Made by a program: the position numbers and the translations under genes. From Zoogloea sp. (GTDB lineage: Bacteria > Pseudomonadota > Gammaproteobacteria > Burkholderiales > Rhodocyclaceae), in the NCBI RefSeq assembly GCF_017302315.1, contig NZ_JAFLDT010000001.1, forward strand, positions 124,001-188,000: 64,000 bases of DNA, written 5' to 3'. This document shows, one piece after another, positions 33,209 to 43,487 of the stretch. The notes beneath the pieces were generated by a model, which did not search any database, was not told the DNA's origin, and was given only the letters and a program-made list of their open reading frames with translations. Every line of letters starts with the position of its first letter. Positions within the stretch are counted from its first letter, which is position 1.

Positions 33209-33214
33209 AGCGGC

Positions 33215-34405
33215 TCAGGCGATAAGCGCCAGACCACGGGCCAGATCGGCCTTGAGGTCATCGACCGACTCAAGCCCCACCGCAATACGCAGCAGACTCT
33301 CCCGGATCCCGGAGGCCTCACGGGCTTCAGAAGAGATACGGCCATGGGTAGTCGATGCCGGATGGGTCAGGGTTGTCTTGGTATCCCCAAGATTGGCCGT
33401 AATCGACACGATGCGCGTCGCGTCCACAACTTTCCAGGCCTCTTCCCGCCCACCGCGCACCTCGAAGCTGACAATCGCACCGCCGCTGCTCTGCTGCCGG
33501 CAAGCCAGTTCGTACTGGGGATGGGATGGCAGACCCGGATAGTACACACGGGCTACCTGCGGCTGTGCTTCGAGCCAGCTAGCCAGTTCGTGGGCGGCTG
33601 CGGACTGCGCAGTCATGCGGATACGCAAGGTTTCAAGCCCCTTGAGAATCACCCAGGCATTGAACGGAGAAATACATGGCCCCGCCGTACGCAGGAACTT
33701 GAACACCTCGTCCACCAATGCCTTGCTGCCACACACCGCACCACCCAGAACTCGCCCCTGGCCGTCCAGATACTTGGTGGCGGAGTGAATCACCAGATCA
33801 GCCCCAAGCGTGAGGGGCCTCTGCAGGGCTGGCGAGCAAAAGCAATTGTCGACCGCCAGCAACACACCTGCGTCATGGGCGATGGCGGCAACCGCTGCAA
33901 TATCCACCAACTCGGTGAGCGGATTGGACGGCGATTCGACAAAGAACAGACGTGTTTTCGGCGTTACGGCGGCACGGTAGGCGTCCAGGTCCGTAGCTGA
34001 CACAAAGGTCGTCTCGATGCCGAAACGGGACAGGATATTGCCGAACAGTTGCTGCGTGGCCCCGAACAGGCCGCGTGACGCCACGATGTGGTCGCCGGCA
34101 CTGAGCAAGGCCATCACAGCGGACATGATCGCCGCCATACCCGATGCCGTGGCAACACACGCCTCCGCCCCCTCCAGTGCAGCCAGACGCTGCTGCATCG
34201 CCGTCACGGTCGGATTGGTGAAACGCGCGTAGACATTTCCGTCTTCCTCGCCCGAAAAACGGGCCGCAGCCTGCGCTGCGCTGTCGAACACGAAGCTGGA
34301 CGTCAGATACAGCGCCTCCGAATGCTCATTGAACTGGCTTCGTTCGATGCCCGCCCTGACTGCCAGCGTATCGATGGCCAATCCATCCAATGAAGGCAGG
34401 TTCAA
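33215..34405 (-). CDS. metZ: O-succinylhomoserine sulfhydrylase
   Basis: PLP enzyme of the Cys/Met family that makes homocysteine directly from O-succinylhomoserine and sulfide. The 396-residue product has [21 protein letters not shown] in parts, [42 protein letters not shown] and the PLP lysine in [16 protein letters not shown]. The EGRF/TxxFVFDSA features and purF neighbourhood fit MetZ rather than MetB or MetY, but exact substrate preference is inferred. Its ATG overlaps the purF stop (34402-34405). Confidence 0.92.
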   Translation of the reverse strand: MNLPSLDGLAIDTLAVRAGIERSQFNEHSEALYLTSSFVFDSAAQAAARFSGEEDGNVYARFTNPTVTAMQQRLAALEGAEACVATASGMAAIMSAVMALLSAGDHIVASRGLFGATQQLFGNILSRFGIETTFVSATDLDAYRAAVTPKTRLFFVESPSNPLTELVDIAAVAAIAHDAGVLLAVDNCFCSPALQRPLTLGADLVIHSATKYLDGQGRVLGGAVCGSKALVDEVFKFLRTAGPCISPFNAWVILKGLETLRIRMTAQSAAAHELASWLEAQPQVARVYYPGLPSHPQYELACRQQSSGGAIVSFEVRGGREEAWKVVDATRIVSITANLGDTKTTLTHPASTTHGRISSEAREASGIRESLLRIAVGLESVDDLKADLARGLALIA

Positions 34406-35931
34406 CTTTCGCTCCGGGAAACAAGATTGAGATCCATCTGACCACCACCCTCATCATTGACCGGCTTGCCCGCAGCGTCATTGCGCTGGGTCTCCACGCC
34501 GGAAAGATATTCCTGGGTCACGTCACCAGTCACATAGCAGCCATCAAAACAGGAAGTCTCGAACACGGAGATGGCCGGATTGATGGCCTGGACGGCGAGC
34601 TTCAGGTCATTGAGATCCTGATAGATCAGGGCGTCGGCACCGATTTCAGCACAGATTTCCTCCTCGGTACGGTCACTCGCAATCAGCTCACCCTTGGTCG
34701 GCATGTCAATGCCGTACACGTTGGCGTAGCGCACCGGAGGCGCAGCGGACGCCATGAAGACCTTGCTTGCTCCCGCATCCCGGGCCATCTGGACAATCTC
34801 GCGGCTGGTGGTGCCACGCACGATGGAGTCGTCCACCAGCAGCACGTTCTTGCCCTTGAATTCCTGGTGGATCGTATTGAGCTTCTGCCGCACGGACTTA
34901 CGCCGGATCGCCTGCCCGGGCATGATGAAGGTACGGCCGATGTAGCGGTTCTTGACGAAGCCTTCGCGGTAAGGAACATTCAACTGGTGTGCCATCTCCA
35001 TGGCCGACGGGCGGCTGGAATCCGGGATGGGAATCACCACGTCAACTTTCAGGTGCGGCATCGTGGACCGCAGCTTGCGGGCCAGGAACTCACCCATCTT
35101 GATGCGTGCGTCGTATACCGAGATCCCGTCAATCAGCGAATCGGGACGGGCGAGATAGACAAACTCGAACATGCAGGGCGCGTGCACCGTGTGGCTGGCG
35201 CACTGACGGCTGTGGAAACGTCCTTCCGTATCAATGAGGATCGCCTCACCGGGCGCCACATCACGGACCAGCTTGAAGCCCATCACATCAAGGGCCACGC
35301 TCTCCGACGCCACCAGCCATTCTGTACCTTTGGGCGTATCGTTGCGCCCAATGACCAGCGGGCGGATGCCATACGGATCGCGGAAGGCCAACAGACCGGT
35401 ACCGGATATCATTGCCACCGTGGCGTAGGCGCCACGGCAACGGCGATGAACCCCGGCGACCGCCGTGAAGACGGTCTCCTCGTCCAGACGGAAGCTCTTC
35501 GCTGCAGCCTGCAACTCGTGGGCAAGCACATTCAGCAGCACTTCCGAATCGGAATTGGTGTTGATGTGCCGCAGGTCGGAAAGGAACATCTCCCGCTTGA
35601 GCTCTTCGGAATTCGTGAGGTTGCCGTTGTGAGCCAACATCAGTCCAAAAGGCGAATTCACGTAGAAAGGCTGGGCCTCCGCAGCAGCCGACGCGGAACC
35701 TGCGGTCGGGTAGCGAACATGGGCAATCCCCCAGTTCCCGGGAAGATCTCGCATGTTGCGTGTGCGGAATACATCACGAACGAGGCCCGAAGCCTTGTGC
35801 ATGTGAAACTTGCCCCCTTCCGCAGTGGCAATACCCGCTGCATCCTGCCCCCTGTGCTGAAGCACCTGCAGACCATCATAAAGAAGCTGATTGACGGGTG
35901 TCGTCGCTACTACGCCCAGAATCCCACACAT
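34402..35931 (-). CDS. purF: Amidophosphoribosyltransferase
   Basis: First committed enzyme of purine synthesis; glutamine-dependent. The 509-residue product begins MCGILGVV, so Cys2 is the N-terminal nucleophile of the Ntn amidotransferase domain. [20 protein letters not shown] residues and AHNGNLTN follow, and the C-terminal PRTase domain has the PRPP loop [21 protein letters not shown] and [12 protein letters not shown]. Length matches E. coli PurF (505). It follows cvpA by ten bases, the classic cvpA-purF pair. Confidence 0.97.
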   Translation of the reverse strand: MCGILGVVATTPVNQLLYDGLQVLQHRGQDAAGIATAEGGKFHMHKASGLVRDVFRTRNMRDLPGNWGIAHVRYPTAGSASAAAEAQPFYVNSPFGLMLAHNGNLTNSEELKREMFLSDLRHINTNSDSEVLLNVLAHELQAAAKSFRLDEETVFTAVAGVHRRCRGAYATVAMISGTGLLAFRDPYGIRPLVIGRNDTPKGTEWLVASESVALDVMGFKLVRDVAPGEAILIDTEGRFHSRQCASHTVHAPCMFEFVYLARPDSLIDGISVYDARIKMGEFLARKLRSTMPHLKVDVVIPIPDSSRPSAMEMAHQLNVPYREGFVKNRYIGRTFIMPGQAIRRKSVRQKLNTIHQEFKGKNVLLVDDSIVRGTTSREIVQMARDAGASKVFMASAAPPVRYANVYGIDMPTKGELIASDRTEEEICAEIGADALIYQDLNDLKLAVQAINPAISVFETSCFDGCYVTGDVTQEYLSGVETQRNDAAGKPVNDEGGGQMDLNLVSRSES

Positions 35932-35941
35932 TTCAAACCAC

Positions 35942-36433
35942 CTATCGGTATCTAAGTCTATTTGACAGAAGCTCCGGGAGCCACGGTCTTGAAGCCATCA
36001 CGGCAGTTTCAAGGGGGGCAGACAACTGGGACGCCTGCCACCAGGCTTCCTTGGCGAAGCCGCCAATTCCAACGAACAAGGCAACCGCAAAAATGATCAA
36101 GCCCCCACGCAACAACCCGAAACACGCGCCAAGAAAGCGGTCTGCCACCCCCAGGCCGGCTGCACGAATCAGCTCGCTCAACAGCCAACGCGCCAGTGCA
36201 ATCGATATCAACACCGCAAAAAACACGATCAGGAATGCAGCAACTCCCTGCAACACAGGCTCTTTGACCCATGTCGCCGCAAGGGGCTGAACGTCACCGG
36301 CGAACATCCTCGCCGCCACGAAAGCCAGAATCCAGGCTCCAAGGGCCACGATCTCGGAAAGCAGGCCACGCCAGAAGCCCAGCAAAGCCGACAATCCCAG
36401 CAGGCCCAGAAGGGTGTAGTCGAAACCGTTCAA
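35942..36433 (-). CDS. cvpA: CvpA family inner-membrane protein
   Basis: A 163-residue protein with four membrane helices (about residues 6-21, 28-45, 63-84, 102-122). The opening [25 protein letters not shown] matches the CvpA start (shown in parts: [19 protein letters not shown]). CvpA is needed for colicin V production in E. coli and linked to envelope stress; its mechanism is not settled. The position just ahead of purF is conserved across proteobacteria. Confidence 0.93.
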   Translation of the reverse strand: MNGFDYTLLGLLGLSALLGFWRGLLSEIVALGAWILAFVAARMFAGDVQPLAATWVKEPVLQGVAAFLIVFFAVLISIALARWLLSELIRAAGLGVADRFLGACFGLLRGGLIIFAVALFVGIGGFAKEAWWQASQLSAPLETAVMASRPWLPELLSNRLRYR

Positions 36434-36445
36434 GAGACAGACGAC

Positions 36446-37204
36446 TCAGGGTTTGGCCGCTACAGAGGCCTGGACACCAAGAATCTTGCTGATCCGCGCT
36501 GCCGCCTTGTCGGCCGCGGCCTTGTTCGGAAACGGACCAGCCCTGACCCGCACCTTGTCACCCAGCGGCTCGGTATACGAAGCGTATCCCTCTGCCTTCA
36601 ACTTGGCACGAAGCCCGCTAACGTTGCCCGCCTCGCGGTAGGCCCCAAGCATCACCACATGTGGCGCATCTGCGCCGCCAGGCTTGGGCGTACCGCCCGC
36701 CAGCAGCGCCTTGGCACGCGCAGCTTCCGCTTTTTCCCTTTCCCGCTCCTTCTCCCGTTCCCGCTCTTTCTCCTTTTCCTTCAACCGTGCCGCCTCGATC
36801 TTCGGGTCAGGCTTGGGGGTTTCGGGGCGAGCATCTGCCCTGGATGGGTCTGGCTTGCGAGGGGGAGGAATGAGCTCCTCACCGGGCTTGAAAACAGGAC
36901 TTTCCAGCTCAGGCTCCGCCTTCGGACGAAGGGGCTCCTCGGCAACCGGTGGTGCCGTCTCTTCCGCCACCGCACCAGCAACCGGGTGGGCGGGTGCGGG
37001 CCCCTTCCCGGTAATCACGCGGGAAGTGAAATTGCTCCCTTCCTGCCCGGGGATTCGTATCTGGACATCCTGAAGGGGGGTACGCGGCTCGTGATCCATC
37101 ACCATCGGAAGCACGATGGCTGCCGCGAGAGCGAGCGCCGCGGATCCGACAAGGCGTCTGCGGGCACGCTTTTTAAGGTCGACCTGGGAATCGTTTTCCG
37201 CCAT
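36446..37204 (-). CDS. SPOR-domain protein (DedD-like)
   Basis: A 252-residue bitopic inner-membrane protein. A cytosolic basic segment (DLKKRARRRLVGS) precedes one membrane helix at about 19-36 (GSAALALAAAIVLPMVM). Then comes a Pro-rich periplasmic linker and a highly charged Lys/Glu/Arg stretch (KEKEREREKEREREKAEAAR) likely to be helical. The last ~75 residues are a SPOR domain, which binds glycan strands lacking stem peptides at the division septum: VVMLGAYREAGNVSGLRAKL and DKVRVRAGPFPNKAAADKA. It lies between folC and cvpA, where E. coli has dedD. A role in cytokinesis is inferred. Confidence 0.88.
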   Translation of the reverse strand: MAENDSQVDLKKRARRRLVGSAALALAAAIVLPMVMDHEPRTPLQDVQIRIPGQEGSNFTSRVITGKGPAPAHPVAGAVAEETAPPVAEEPLRPKAEPELESPVFKPGEELIPPPRKPDPSRADARPETPKPDPKIEAARLKEKEKEREREKEREREKAEAARAKALLAGGTPKPGGADAPHVVMLGAYREAGNVSGLRAKLKAEGYASYTEPLGDKVRVRAGPFPNKAAADKAAARISKILGVQASVAAKP

Positions 37205-37220
37205 CTTGCCGCTATATCAA

Positions 37221-38498
37221 TTACTGGGCTTTCCGGGCGGCAAGCACATCTGCCACGGTCAGGAATGAGCCAAAGACTACGATTCTATCACCCTCGGCCG
37301 CCCGCTCACGCGTGTGAGCGTAAGCCTCTCGCGGCGAGGCGCACTCACGGATGTCACCGCCAGCACCGCACTCCCTGAGGATCGCCGCCAGTGCGTCCGC
37401 ACCCAAGCCCCGAGGCCCAGGCAAACTCGCAACCATCCAGTGATCAACCCGATCTTTCAACAAGCGGATCACGCCAGCCACATCCTTGTCGGCGAGCATT
37501 CCCATCACCGCCCAAGTCTCCGGGAAGAAGCCCATGCTGGCCAGGTTTTCGCTCAAGACACCTGCTGCCTGTGGGTTGTGAGCCACGTCGAGGACGACCG
37601 TGGGGCGACCCGGCAAAACCTGGAAACGCCCCGGAAGATCAACAAGCATGAAACCCTGCCGCACCGCCTGCATCGGCACAGGAAGGACGTCACGCAAGGC
37701 CTCACAGACAGCCATCACCGCGGCAGCATTCAGCAGCTGATTGGTACCACGCAGTGCGGGATAGGCCAGCCCCCCCCGCCTGCTACCTCCGGCAATCCAG
37801 AAAGCCCATTGATTCTGGTCCCCGGAAAAGCCAAAGTCCCGCCCACTCACCCACAAGTTCGCGCCAATTGCCTCCGCATGCGCGACAAGGGATGCTGGCG
37901 GCATGGGGTCACTACAGATGGCCGGCCGGCCACCGCGGAAGATCCCGGCCTTCTCGAACCCAATGGCCTCACGGGTATCGCCGAGGAAGTCCATGTGGTC
38001 CATGGCAACACTGGTGACAATGGCACAGTCGGGTTCGAAGACATTGACCGCATCAAGGCGCCCGCCCAACCCCACTTCCAGGATGACTGCATCCAGCCCG
38101 GAGCGACTGAACGCCACCCATGCGGCCAGAGTCCCATGCTCGAAATAGGTCAGGGGTATCTCACCCCGGGCACGCTCAACCTCGCCGAAAGCATCCACAA
38201 GAAGTGCATCGGGCGCATCGCGACCGTCAATGCGGACCCGCTCGTTGTAACGCAGCAGATGCGGGGACGTATACACACCAACCCGATAGCCAGCTGCAAG
38301 CAGCACGGACTCAAGCAGGGCACAGGTTGATCCCTTTCCGTTCGTCCCACCCACCGTGATCACCGGGCAGGTTTGAGGAAGCTGCAGGGCATCCCGGACC
38401 GCCCTAACACGATCAAGCCCAAGCTGAATGGTCTGGGCATGACGCGCCTCAAGGACGTTCAACCATCCATCGAGAGTCTCTGGTAGCTGCATGTTCAA
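37221..38498 (-). CDS. folC: Bifunctional folylpolyglutamate / dihydrofolate synthase
   Basis: Adds glutamate to dihydropteroate and to folates. The 425-residue product has the Mur-ligase-like P-loop [21 protein letters not shown] at about residues 43-63, [42 protein letters not shown] and [13 protein letters not shown] at 38498 overlaps the accD stop by four bases. accD-folC-dedD-cvpA-purF order is shared with many proteobacteria. With folP at the left edge it is the second folate gene in the window. Confidence 0.96.
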   Translation of the reverse strand: MNMQLPETLDGWLNVLEARHAQTIQLGLDRVRAVRDALQLPQTCPVITVGGTNGKGSTCALLESVLLAAGYRVGVYTSPHLLRYNERVRIDGRDAPDALLVDAFGEVERARGEIPLTYFEHGTLAAWVAFSRSGLDAVILEVGLGGRLDAVNVFEPDCAIVTSVAMDHMDFLGDTREAIGFEKAGIFRGGRPAICSDPMPPASLVAHAEAIGANLWVSGRDFGFSGDQNQWAFWIAGGSRRGGLAYPALRGTNQLLNAAAVMAVCEALRDVLPVPMQAVRQGFMLVDLPGRFQVLPGRPTVVLDVAHNPQAAGVLSENLASMGFFPETWAVMGMLADKDVAGVIRLLKDRVDHWMVASLPGPRGLGADALAAILRECGAGGDIRECASPREAYAHTRERAAEGDRIVVFGSFLTVADVLAARKAQ

Positions 38499-39370
38499 GA
38501 CGCGGTGGCAACAGAGGCCTGGCGAGTCAGCAAGGTGATGAGTTCGGCCAAGCGGTCTCGCAGATCCCTGCGATCAATGATCATATCCAGCGCCCCCTTC
38601 TCAAGCAGGAACTCCGAGCGCTGGAATCCGGAAGGAAGCGTCTCCCTCACGGTCTGTTCGATGACCCGCGGCCCTGCAAAACCGATCAGGGCACCGGGCT
38701 CACCGATCACCAGGTCACCCATGAAGGCGAAACTTGCCGAAACCCCGCCCATGGTCGGATCGGTCAGCAAGGTGATGAAGGGCAACCGACGCTCCGCGAG
38801 CCGTGTGATGGCTGCGGTCGTCTTTGCCATCTGCATAAGCGAAAACAAGCCCTCCTGCATGCGCGCACCACCCGTGGCAGTCACACAGATAAAGGGCAGG
38901 CGCTGCTCAAGCGCAGCCTTCACACCTCGAACGAAACGCTCGCCGACCACCGAGCCCATGGATCCGCCCAGAAACTCAAACTCGAAGCAGGCCACAACCA
39001 CCGGGACCGTCTTGATCGCCCCCTGCACCACCACGAGCGCGTCTGCTTCACCCGTATCCTCGTTGGCTGCAGCAAGACGATCCGGATACCGCTTGGAATC
39101 CTTGAACTTGAGGGGATCGACCGGCACCACCTCAGCACCGATTTCGAAACGCCCTTCGGAGTCGAGCAGGACATCAATGCGCTGACGCGCCCGAATCCGC
39201 TGATGATGCCCACACTTGGGGCAGACGTTGAGATTGCTTTCGAGGTCCGAACGATACAGCACGGCCTCACAGGCCGGACACTTGCTCCACAAGCCCTCTG
39301 GAATGGACTTGCGTGCAGACGGCGTCTCGCGCTTGATCTTCGGCGGCAGCAGTTTCTTCAGCCAGCTCAT
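38495..39370 (-). CDS. accD: Acetyl-CoA carboxylase carboxyltransferase subunit beta
   Basis: Beta subunit of the carboxyltransferase making malonyl-CoA. The 291-residue product has the N-terminal zinc finger CPAC...CPKC at about residues 33-55, which can also bind mRNA in E. coli, and the crotonase-like core with [32 protein letters not shown] and [18 protein letters not shown]. Its ATG overlaps the trpA stop (39367-39370) and its stop overlaps the folC ATG, suggesting coupled translation. Confidence 0.97.
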   Translation of the reverse strand: MSWLKKLLPPKIKRETPSARKSIPEGLWSKCPACEAVLYRSDLESNLNVCPKCGHHQRIRARQRIDVLLDSEGRFEIGAEVVPVDPLKFKDSKRYPDRLAAANEDTGEADALVVVQGAIKTVPVVVACFEFEFLGGSMGSVVGERFVRGVKAALEQRLPFICVTATGGARMQEGLFSLMQMAKTTAAITRLAERRLPFITLLTDPTMGGVSASFAFMGDLVIGEPGALIGFAGPRVIEQTVRETLPSGFQRSEFLLEKGALDMIIDRRDLRDRLAELITLLTRQASVATAS

Positions 39371-40179
39371 GGGTGCCCCCCTGCAGCGTCGATGGCATGC
39401 CGGATACCCCGCAGAAAGGCCTCCACTTTGGCCGGAGCATCTTCGGAAGTACTGCCCTCGATTTCCTCAATGATCCGACTACCGATCACCACAGCGTCGG
39501 CCAACGCAGCAATCTTCGCCGCCGTTGCGCCATCGCGGATACCGAAACCGACCCCGACAGGCATGCCTACACGCTGACGAATCGCCGGAATACGACGGGC
39601 GACCTCGTCCAGATCCAGCGCAGCGGAACCCGTGACACCCTTGAGCGAGACATAGTAGATGTAGCCGCTGCCCACCGCAGCCACATCATCGAAACGCTGC
39701 TCGGTGGATGTGGGAGCAAGCAGAAAAACCGGGTCGAGGCCTGAAGCCCTGCATATCTCGGCGAAATCCCGGCATTCCTCTGGGGGATAGTCCACCACCA
39801 GGACCCCATCCGCCCCCGCCTCAGCACTGGCCCTGGCAAAGCGCTCGGCCCCCATGGCTTCGATGGGGTTGGCGTAGCCCATGAGCACAACAGGCGTCTG
39901 ATCCCCCGTCGCCCGGAAGCTGCGCACAATATCAAGCACCTTGCGCATGCTCATGCCGGCCGCCAAGGCACGCTCGGAGGCACGCTGGATGGTGGGGCCA
40001 TCGGCCATGGGATCGGAAAAGGGCACACCAAGCTCAATGATGTCTGCCCCGCCGGCCACGAGTGCCTTCATCAGGGGCAGGGTCATTTCGGGAGCTGGAT
40101 CACCAGCGGTGATAAAGGGAATCAGCGCCTTGCGCCCTTCGCTCTCAAGCCGCTTGAAAGTCTGTTGAATTCTGGACAT
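39367..40179 (-). CDS. trpA: Tryptophan synthase alpha subunit
   Basis: Cleaves indole-3-glycerol phosphate to indole, channelled to TrpB. The 270-residue TIM barrel has the catalytic Glu in [16 protein letters not shown] and Asp in [11 protein letters not shown], plus the phosphate-binding GVGFGIRDG and VIGSRI segments. It starts [22 protein letters not shown]. It follows trpB with a 56-base spacer occupied by a hairpin. Four-base overlap with accD. Confidence 0.97.
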   Translation of the reverse strand: MSRIQQTFKRLESEGRKALIPFITAGDPAPEMTLPLMKALVAGGADIIELGVPFSDPMADGPTIQRASERALAAGMSMRKVLDIVRSFRATGDQTPVVLMGYANPIEAMGAERFARASAEAGADGVLVVDYPPEECRDFAEICRASGLDPVFLLAPTSTEQRFDDVAAVGSGYIYYVSLKGVTGSAALDLDEVARRIPAIRQRVGMPVGVGFGIRDGATAAKIAALADAVVIGSRIIEEIEGSTSEDAPAKVEAFLRGIRHAIDAAGGHP

Positions 40180-40198
40180 GGATGGCTATCAATGGTCT

Positions 40199-40230
40199 GC
40201 GGCCCCATCCGGAAACCCGGAAGGGGCCGC
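40199..40230. repeat. Strong hairpin between trpB and trpA
   Basis: GCGGCCCC (40199-40206) and GGGGCCGC (40223-40230) enclose TCCGG (40208-40212) and CCGGA (40217-40221): a 14-bp interval with one A-A mismatch and a four-base loop. It lies in the trpB-trpA spacer. Neither strand has a U-run after it, so mRNA stabilisation or partial attenuation is more likely than full termination. Confidence 0.6.
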
Positions 40231-40235
40231 GAAAA

Positions 40236-41447
40236 TCAGAACTGGATGCCGGACTTCTCGGCAACGGTGTGCATGTCCTTGTCGCCACGACCGGACAGAT
40301 TCACCAGCAGGATCTTGTCCTTGGGGAGCGTCGGGGCAAGCTTGGCGGCATAAGCCAAGGCATGGGATGACTCAAGTGCCGGGATGATACCCTCGAAACG
40401 GCACAGATCATGAAAGGCCTGGAGCGCCTCAGCATCGGTGATCCCGACGTACTCAGCGCGCTGGATGTCCTTCAGCCATGCATGCTCGGGGCCCACGCCG
40501 GGATAGTCGAGGCCCGCGGAGATCGAGTGCGTCTCGATGATCTGGCCATCCTCGTCCTGCAGCAGATAAGTACGGTTTCCATGCAGGACTCCGGGCCGGC
40601 CCGCCGACAGGGATGCCGCATGCTGGCCCGTCTCGATCCCGCTACCTGCCGCTTCGACGCCCACCAGGCGTACATCCCCGTGGCCAATGTAAGGATGGAA
40701 GATCCCCATCGCATTGGAGCCGCCACCGACGCAGGCAATCACATAATCCGGCTGACAACCGGTCATGTCGGGCATCTGCTCGATACACTCCTTGCCGATC
40801 ACGGACTGAAAGTCCCTGACCATCATGGGGTAAGGGTGCGGACCTGCCACCGTGCCGATAATGTAGAAGGTGTCATTGATGTTGGTGACCCAGTCACGCA
40901 TGGCCTCATTGAGGGCGTCCTTGAGGGTCTTCGAGCCGCTCTCTACCGGCACCACGGTCGCACCCAGCAGTTTCATCCGATACACGTTCGCCGCCTGACG
41001 ACGGACGTCCTCGGAGCCCATATAGACCACGCACTTCATGCCATAACGCGCTGCCACGGTGGCCGTCGCAACGCCATGCTGACCGGCGCCGGTCTCGGCA
41101 ATTACGCGCGGCTTCCCCATCCTGCGGGCAAGCATGGCCTGACCAATACAGTTGTTAACCTTGTGGGCGCCTGTGTGATTCAGGTCTTCACGTTTCAGGT
41201 AGATCTGGGCTCCGCCAAGGAGGCCGGACCAGCGCTTGGCATGGTAAATCGGGCTCGGACGCCCGACATAATGCTTGAGTTCGTACTCGAACTCCGCCAC
41301 GAAGGCCGGATCACGCTGGGCCTCTTCGTAAGCCTCGCGCAGCTCGGTCAGGGCCGGAATCAATGTCTCGGCGACAAAGATACCGCCGTAGGGACCAAAG
41401 TGTCCTCGCGCATCGGGAAGATCGTAGGGGGCATCAGCCATGTGCAT
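40236..41447 (-). CDS. trpB: Tryptophan synthase beta subunit
   Basis: PLP enzyme condensing indole with serine. The 403-residue product has the conserved opening [18 protein letters not shown] in parts, PLP lysine in [27 protein letters not shown], the phosphate-binding GGGSNAMG, and [12 protein letters not shown] at 41447 has GGAG six bases upstream; a second ATG at 41441 is two codons inside. The start overlaps the end of trpF by 14 bases. trpF-trpB-trpA is the usual betaproteobacterial split of the trp pathway. Confidence 0.97.
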   Translation of the reverse strand: MHMADAPYDLPDARGHFGPYGGIFVAETLIPALTELREAYEEAQRDPAFVAEFEYELKHYVGRPSPIYHAKRWSGLLGGAQIYLKREDLNHTGAHKVNNCIGQAMLARRMGKPRVIAETGAGQHGVATATVAARYGMKCVVYMGSEDVRRQAANVYRMKLLGATVVPVESGSKTLKDALNEAMRDWVTNINDTFYIIGTVAGPHPYPMMVRDFQSVIGKECIEQMPDMTGCQPDYVIACVGGGSNAMGIFHPYIGHGDVRLVGVEAAGSGIETGQHAASLSAGRPGVLHGNRTYLLQDEDGQIIETHSISAGLDYPGVGPEHAWLKDIQRAEYVGITDAEALQAFHDLCRFEGIIPALESSHALAYAAKLAPTLPKDKILLVNLSGRGDKDMHTVAEKSGIQF

Positions 41448-42066
41448 TTTGAACTCCGGCAACAAACTCGGTGATCCGGGCGGCATCTTTGATTCCCTTG
41501 GCGGCTTCAACACCGCTGGACACGTCCACCGCCCAGGGCCGGACACGCCTGATTGCCTCAGCCACATTACCGGCATGCAGGCCACCGGACAGAATCAAGG
41601 GCAAGGGCAGCACGGAAGGAATCAGCGACCAGTCAAAGGTCTCGCCGCCACCACCATAACCTTCGACAAAAGCGTCGAGGAGCAATCCCTGGGCGCTCGC
41701 AAAGGAAGCCGCGTATTTTAACAGATCAATCCCTTGCCGCATCCGTGCCGCCTTGATGTAAGGCAGACCGTACCCGAGACAATCGGGTTCCATCTCATCC
41801 CCGTGAAACTGAAGTAATTGTAGAGGAACCGCGTCCAGCACCCGTGCCACCTCCTCCCGCGATGGGTTCACGAACAACCCAACCGCAGTCACGAATGGCG
41901 GCAGCAAACGAGCGAGCACCGCAGCACGAGTAGGCGTAACGTACCGTGGACTCGGGGGATAGAAGACAAAACCAATGGCGTCGGCACCGGCATTCACAGC
42001 GGCACGGACATCATCCTCGCGGGTAAGACCACAGATCTTGATTCGGGTGCGATGCACGGCGATCAC
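41434..42066 (-). CDS. trpF: Phosphoribosylanthranilate isomerase
   Basis: Isomerises phosphoribosylanthranilate in tryptophan synthesis. The product of about 210 residues has the catalytic Cys in [45 protein letters not shown], the Asp in [24 protein letters not shown] and [15 protein letters not shown]. Start is GTG at 42066, overlapping the truA stop as GTGA; a second in-frame GTG at 42057 is equally possible. Its end overlaps the trpB start. Confidence 0.95.
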   Translation of the reverse strand: MIAVHRTRIKICGLTREDDVRAAVNAGADAIGFVFYPPSPRYVTPTRAAVLARLLPPFVTAVGLFVNPSREEVARVLDAVPLQLLQFHGDEMEPDCLGYGLPYIKAARMRQGIDLLKYAASFASAQGLLLDAFVEGYGGGGETFDWSLIPSVLPLPLILSGGLHAGNVAEAIRRVRPWAVDVSSGVEAAKGIKDAARITEFVAGVQNAHG

Positions 42067-42857
42067 GTCACAAGGAGTTGCGGAGGCGCGATGATACGCC
42101 CCCCATCGGGCAGCGGCCACCGCTCCGGGTACTCGACGCCACAAAGGTAAAGACCATCAGGGGCAAACGTTGGAGCCGCCAGACTACGCTGGCGAGCAGC
42201 GAGAAGCTCCGCCATCCACGTCACTGGATAACGCCCCTTGCCGACATACACCAGCGAGCCGACAAGATTGCGGATCATGTGATGAAGAAAGGCGTTGGCG
42301 TGGAAGTCAAACACGATCACTTCACCAAACCGCTTCACCGAAACACTGTGCATATGGCGCACGGGAGACTTGGCTTGGCACTGGGCAGCCCGAAAGGAGG
42401 TGAAATCATGCACCCCGAGAAGACACTGCGCCGCCTCGTTCATCGCCACGGCATTGAGCAGACCATGGGCCCAGCCAACCCTCCCTTCGAGCACTCCAGG
42501 CCGTACTCGGCGATTCAGCAGCACGTACCGGTAGTGACGGGACGTGGCACTGAAGCGGGCATGAAAGTCGTCGTCCACCACCACGGCCCAGAGCACACCA
42601 ACACTCGCTGGTGCGTGACTGTTGACGCCCCGCACCCACGCCTCAAGCGGCCGGTCAGCGGATGTATCGAAATGGGCCACCTGTGTGGTCGCATGTACCC
42701 CCGTATCTGTCCGACCTGCACAGACGAGCTTGACCGACTCACCTGCAATCGTGGCAAGTGCCGCTTCCAGTACGTCCTGCACGGTCCGCCCGTGAGGCTG
42801 TGTCTGCCACCCCTCAAACGCGCTCCCTGCATACTCGACACCTATCGCCACCCTCAC
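42063..42857 (-). CDS. truA: tRNA pseudouridine(38-40) synthase TruA
   Basis: Makes pseudouridine at positions 38-40 of tRNA anticodon stems. The 264-residue product starts [20 protein letters not shown], carries the catalytic Asp in [11 protein letters not shown] and the later conserved [18 protein letters not shown]. The start is GTG at 42857, overlapping the upstream stop as GTGA; longer readings run into the upstream gene with no similarity to TruA. truA-trpF adjacency is conserved in Betaproteobacteria. Confidence 0.95.
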   Translation of the reverse strand: MRVAIGVEYAGSAFEGWQTQPHGRTVQDVLEAALATIAGESVKLVCAGRTDTGVHATTQVAHFDTSADRPLEAWVRGVNSHAPASVGVLWAVVVDDDFHARFSATSRHYRYVLLNRRVRPGVLEGRVGWAHGLLNAVAMNEAAQCLLGVHDFTSFRAAQCQAKSPVRHMHSVSVKRFGEVIVFDFHANAFLHHMIRNLVGSLVYVGKGRYPVTWMAELLAARQRSLAAPTFAPDGLYLCGVEYPERWPLPDGGRIIAPPQLLVT

Positions 42858-43456
42858 CGAAAAATCCCCCACACCCCGAGCAAGATCACCGTGCCCACAG
42901 CCACCCAGTCCCACCAGGCCATTGCAACACGCTGCAGCACCAAGACCTCGCCAATCAGATCCGAGTGAGCGACAAGCAACGCCCTCCACCCCCCCGGCGG
43001 TGATGCTTCAGCGTAACGAAAGACAAGCAGCAGACGAACAGCCAGACGCTCGGAGCACACCCCAAGAAAGGTCAGAGGTCTTGCCAAGGTAGCGATCCCC
43101 GAAACCAGTGAGGTCTCATTGGAAAATTCGAGGAGGATCGCAACCAGCAACACCACTGCCAGCAGTCGCCACGCGTGAGTCAGCGCAAGAGCCAAGCCCT
43201 CAACACTCGGACCTGTCTGTCCAAGCGCAGGCAAGATTGCCTCGCCCGGAGTGAAAAAGCCGAAAAGCACGAGCAAAGCCAGAAGAAGATAACGGATGCG
43301 ACGAACCAGTACCCAGGCGCGTCTGCCGGCAAACACGAACGCCACCGCCCCAATGAAAAGCCCGAAACCCCACAACAAAGGGCCTCGGGCCGACTGCACC
43401 AAGACAACCAACGCCCCCCAGACAATCAGTCGGGTCGCTGGATGAAAATCAGGCAT
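42854..43456 (-). CDS. Small membrane protein resembling ECF-transporter T components (CbiQ-like)
   Basis: A 200-residue protein with about five membrane helices (about 8-25, 30-48, 54-72, 90-112, 178-197). The overall pattern and the amphipathic middle section (LLLVFRYAEASPPGGWRALL) recall the EcfT/CbiQ family, whose coupling helices contact ATPases, but the clear Ala-Arg-Gly motif of that family is not visible and no ECF ATPase or S component lies nearby. The assignment is tentative. It is located between fimV and truA, overlapping the truA start by four bases. Confidence 0.5.
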   Translation of the reverse strand: MPDFHPATRLIVWGALVVLVQSARGPLLWGFGLFIGAVAFVFAGRRAWVLVRRIRYLLLALLVLFGFFTPGEAILPALGQTGPSVEGLALALTHAWRLLAVVLLVAILLEFSNETSLVSGIATLARPLTFLGVCSERLAVRLLLVFRYAEASPPGGWRALLVAHSDLIGEVLVLQRVAMAWWDWVAVGTVILLGVWGIFR

Positions 43457-43487
43457 CTATCGCCGTACTATAAAGTTCCTCTAGAAC

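Noticed and set aside
34390..35955. 521-codon frame antisense to purF
   Set aside because: Same codon-bias shadow; purF is unambiguous on the other strand.
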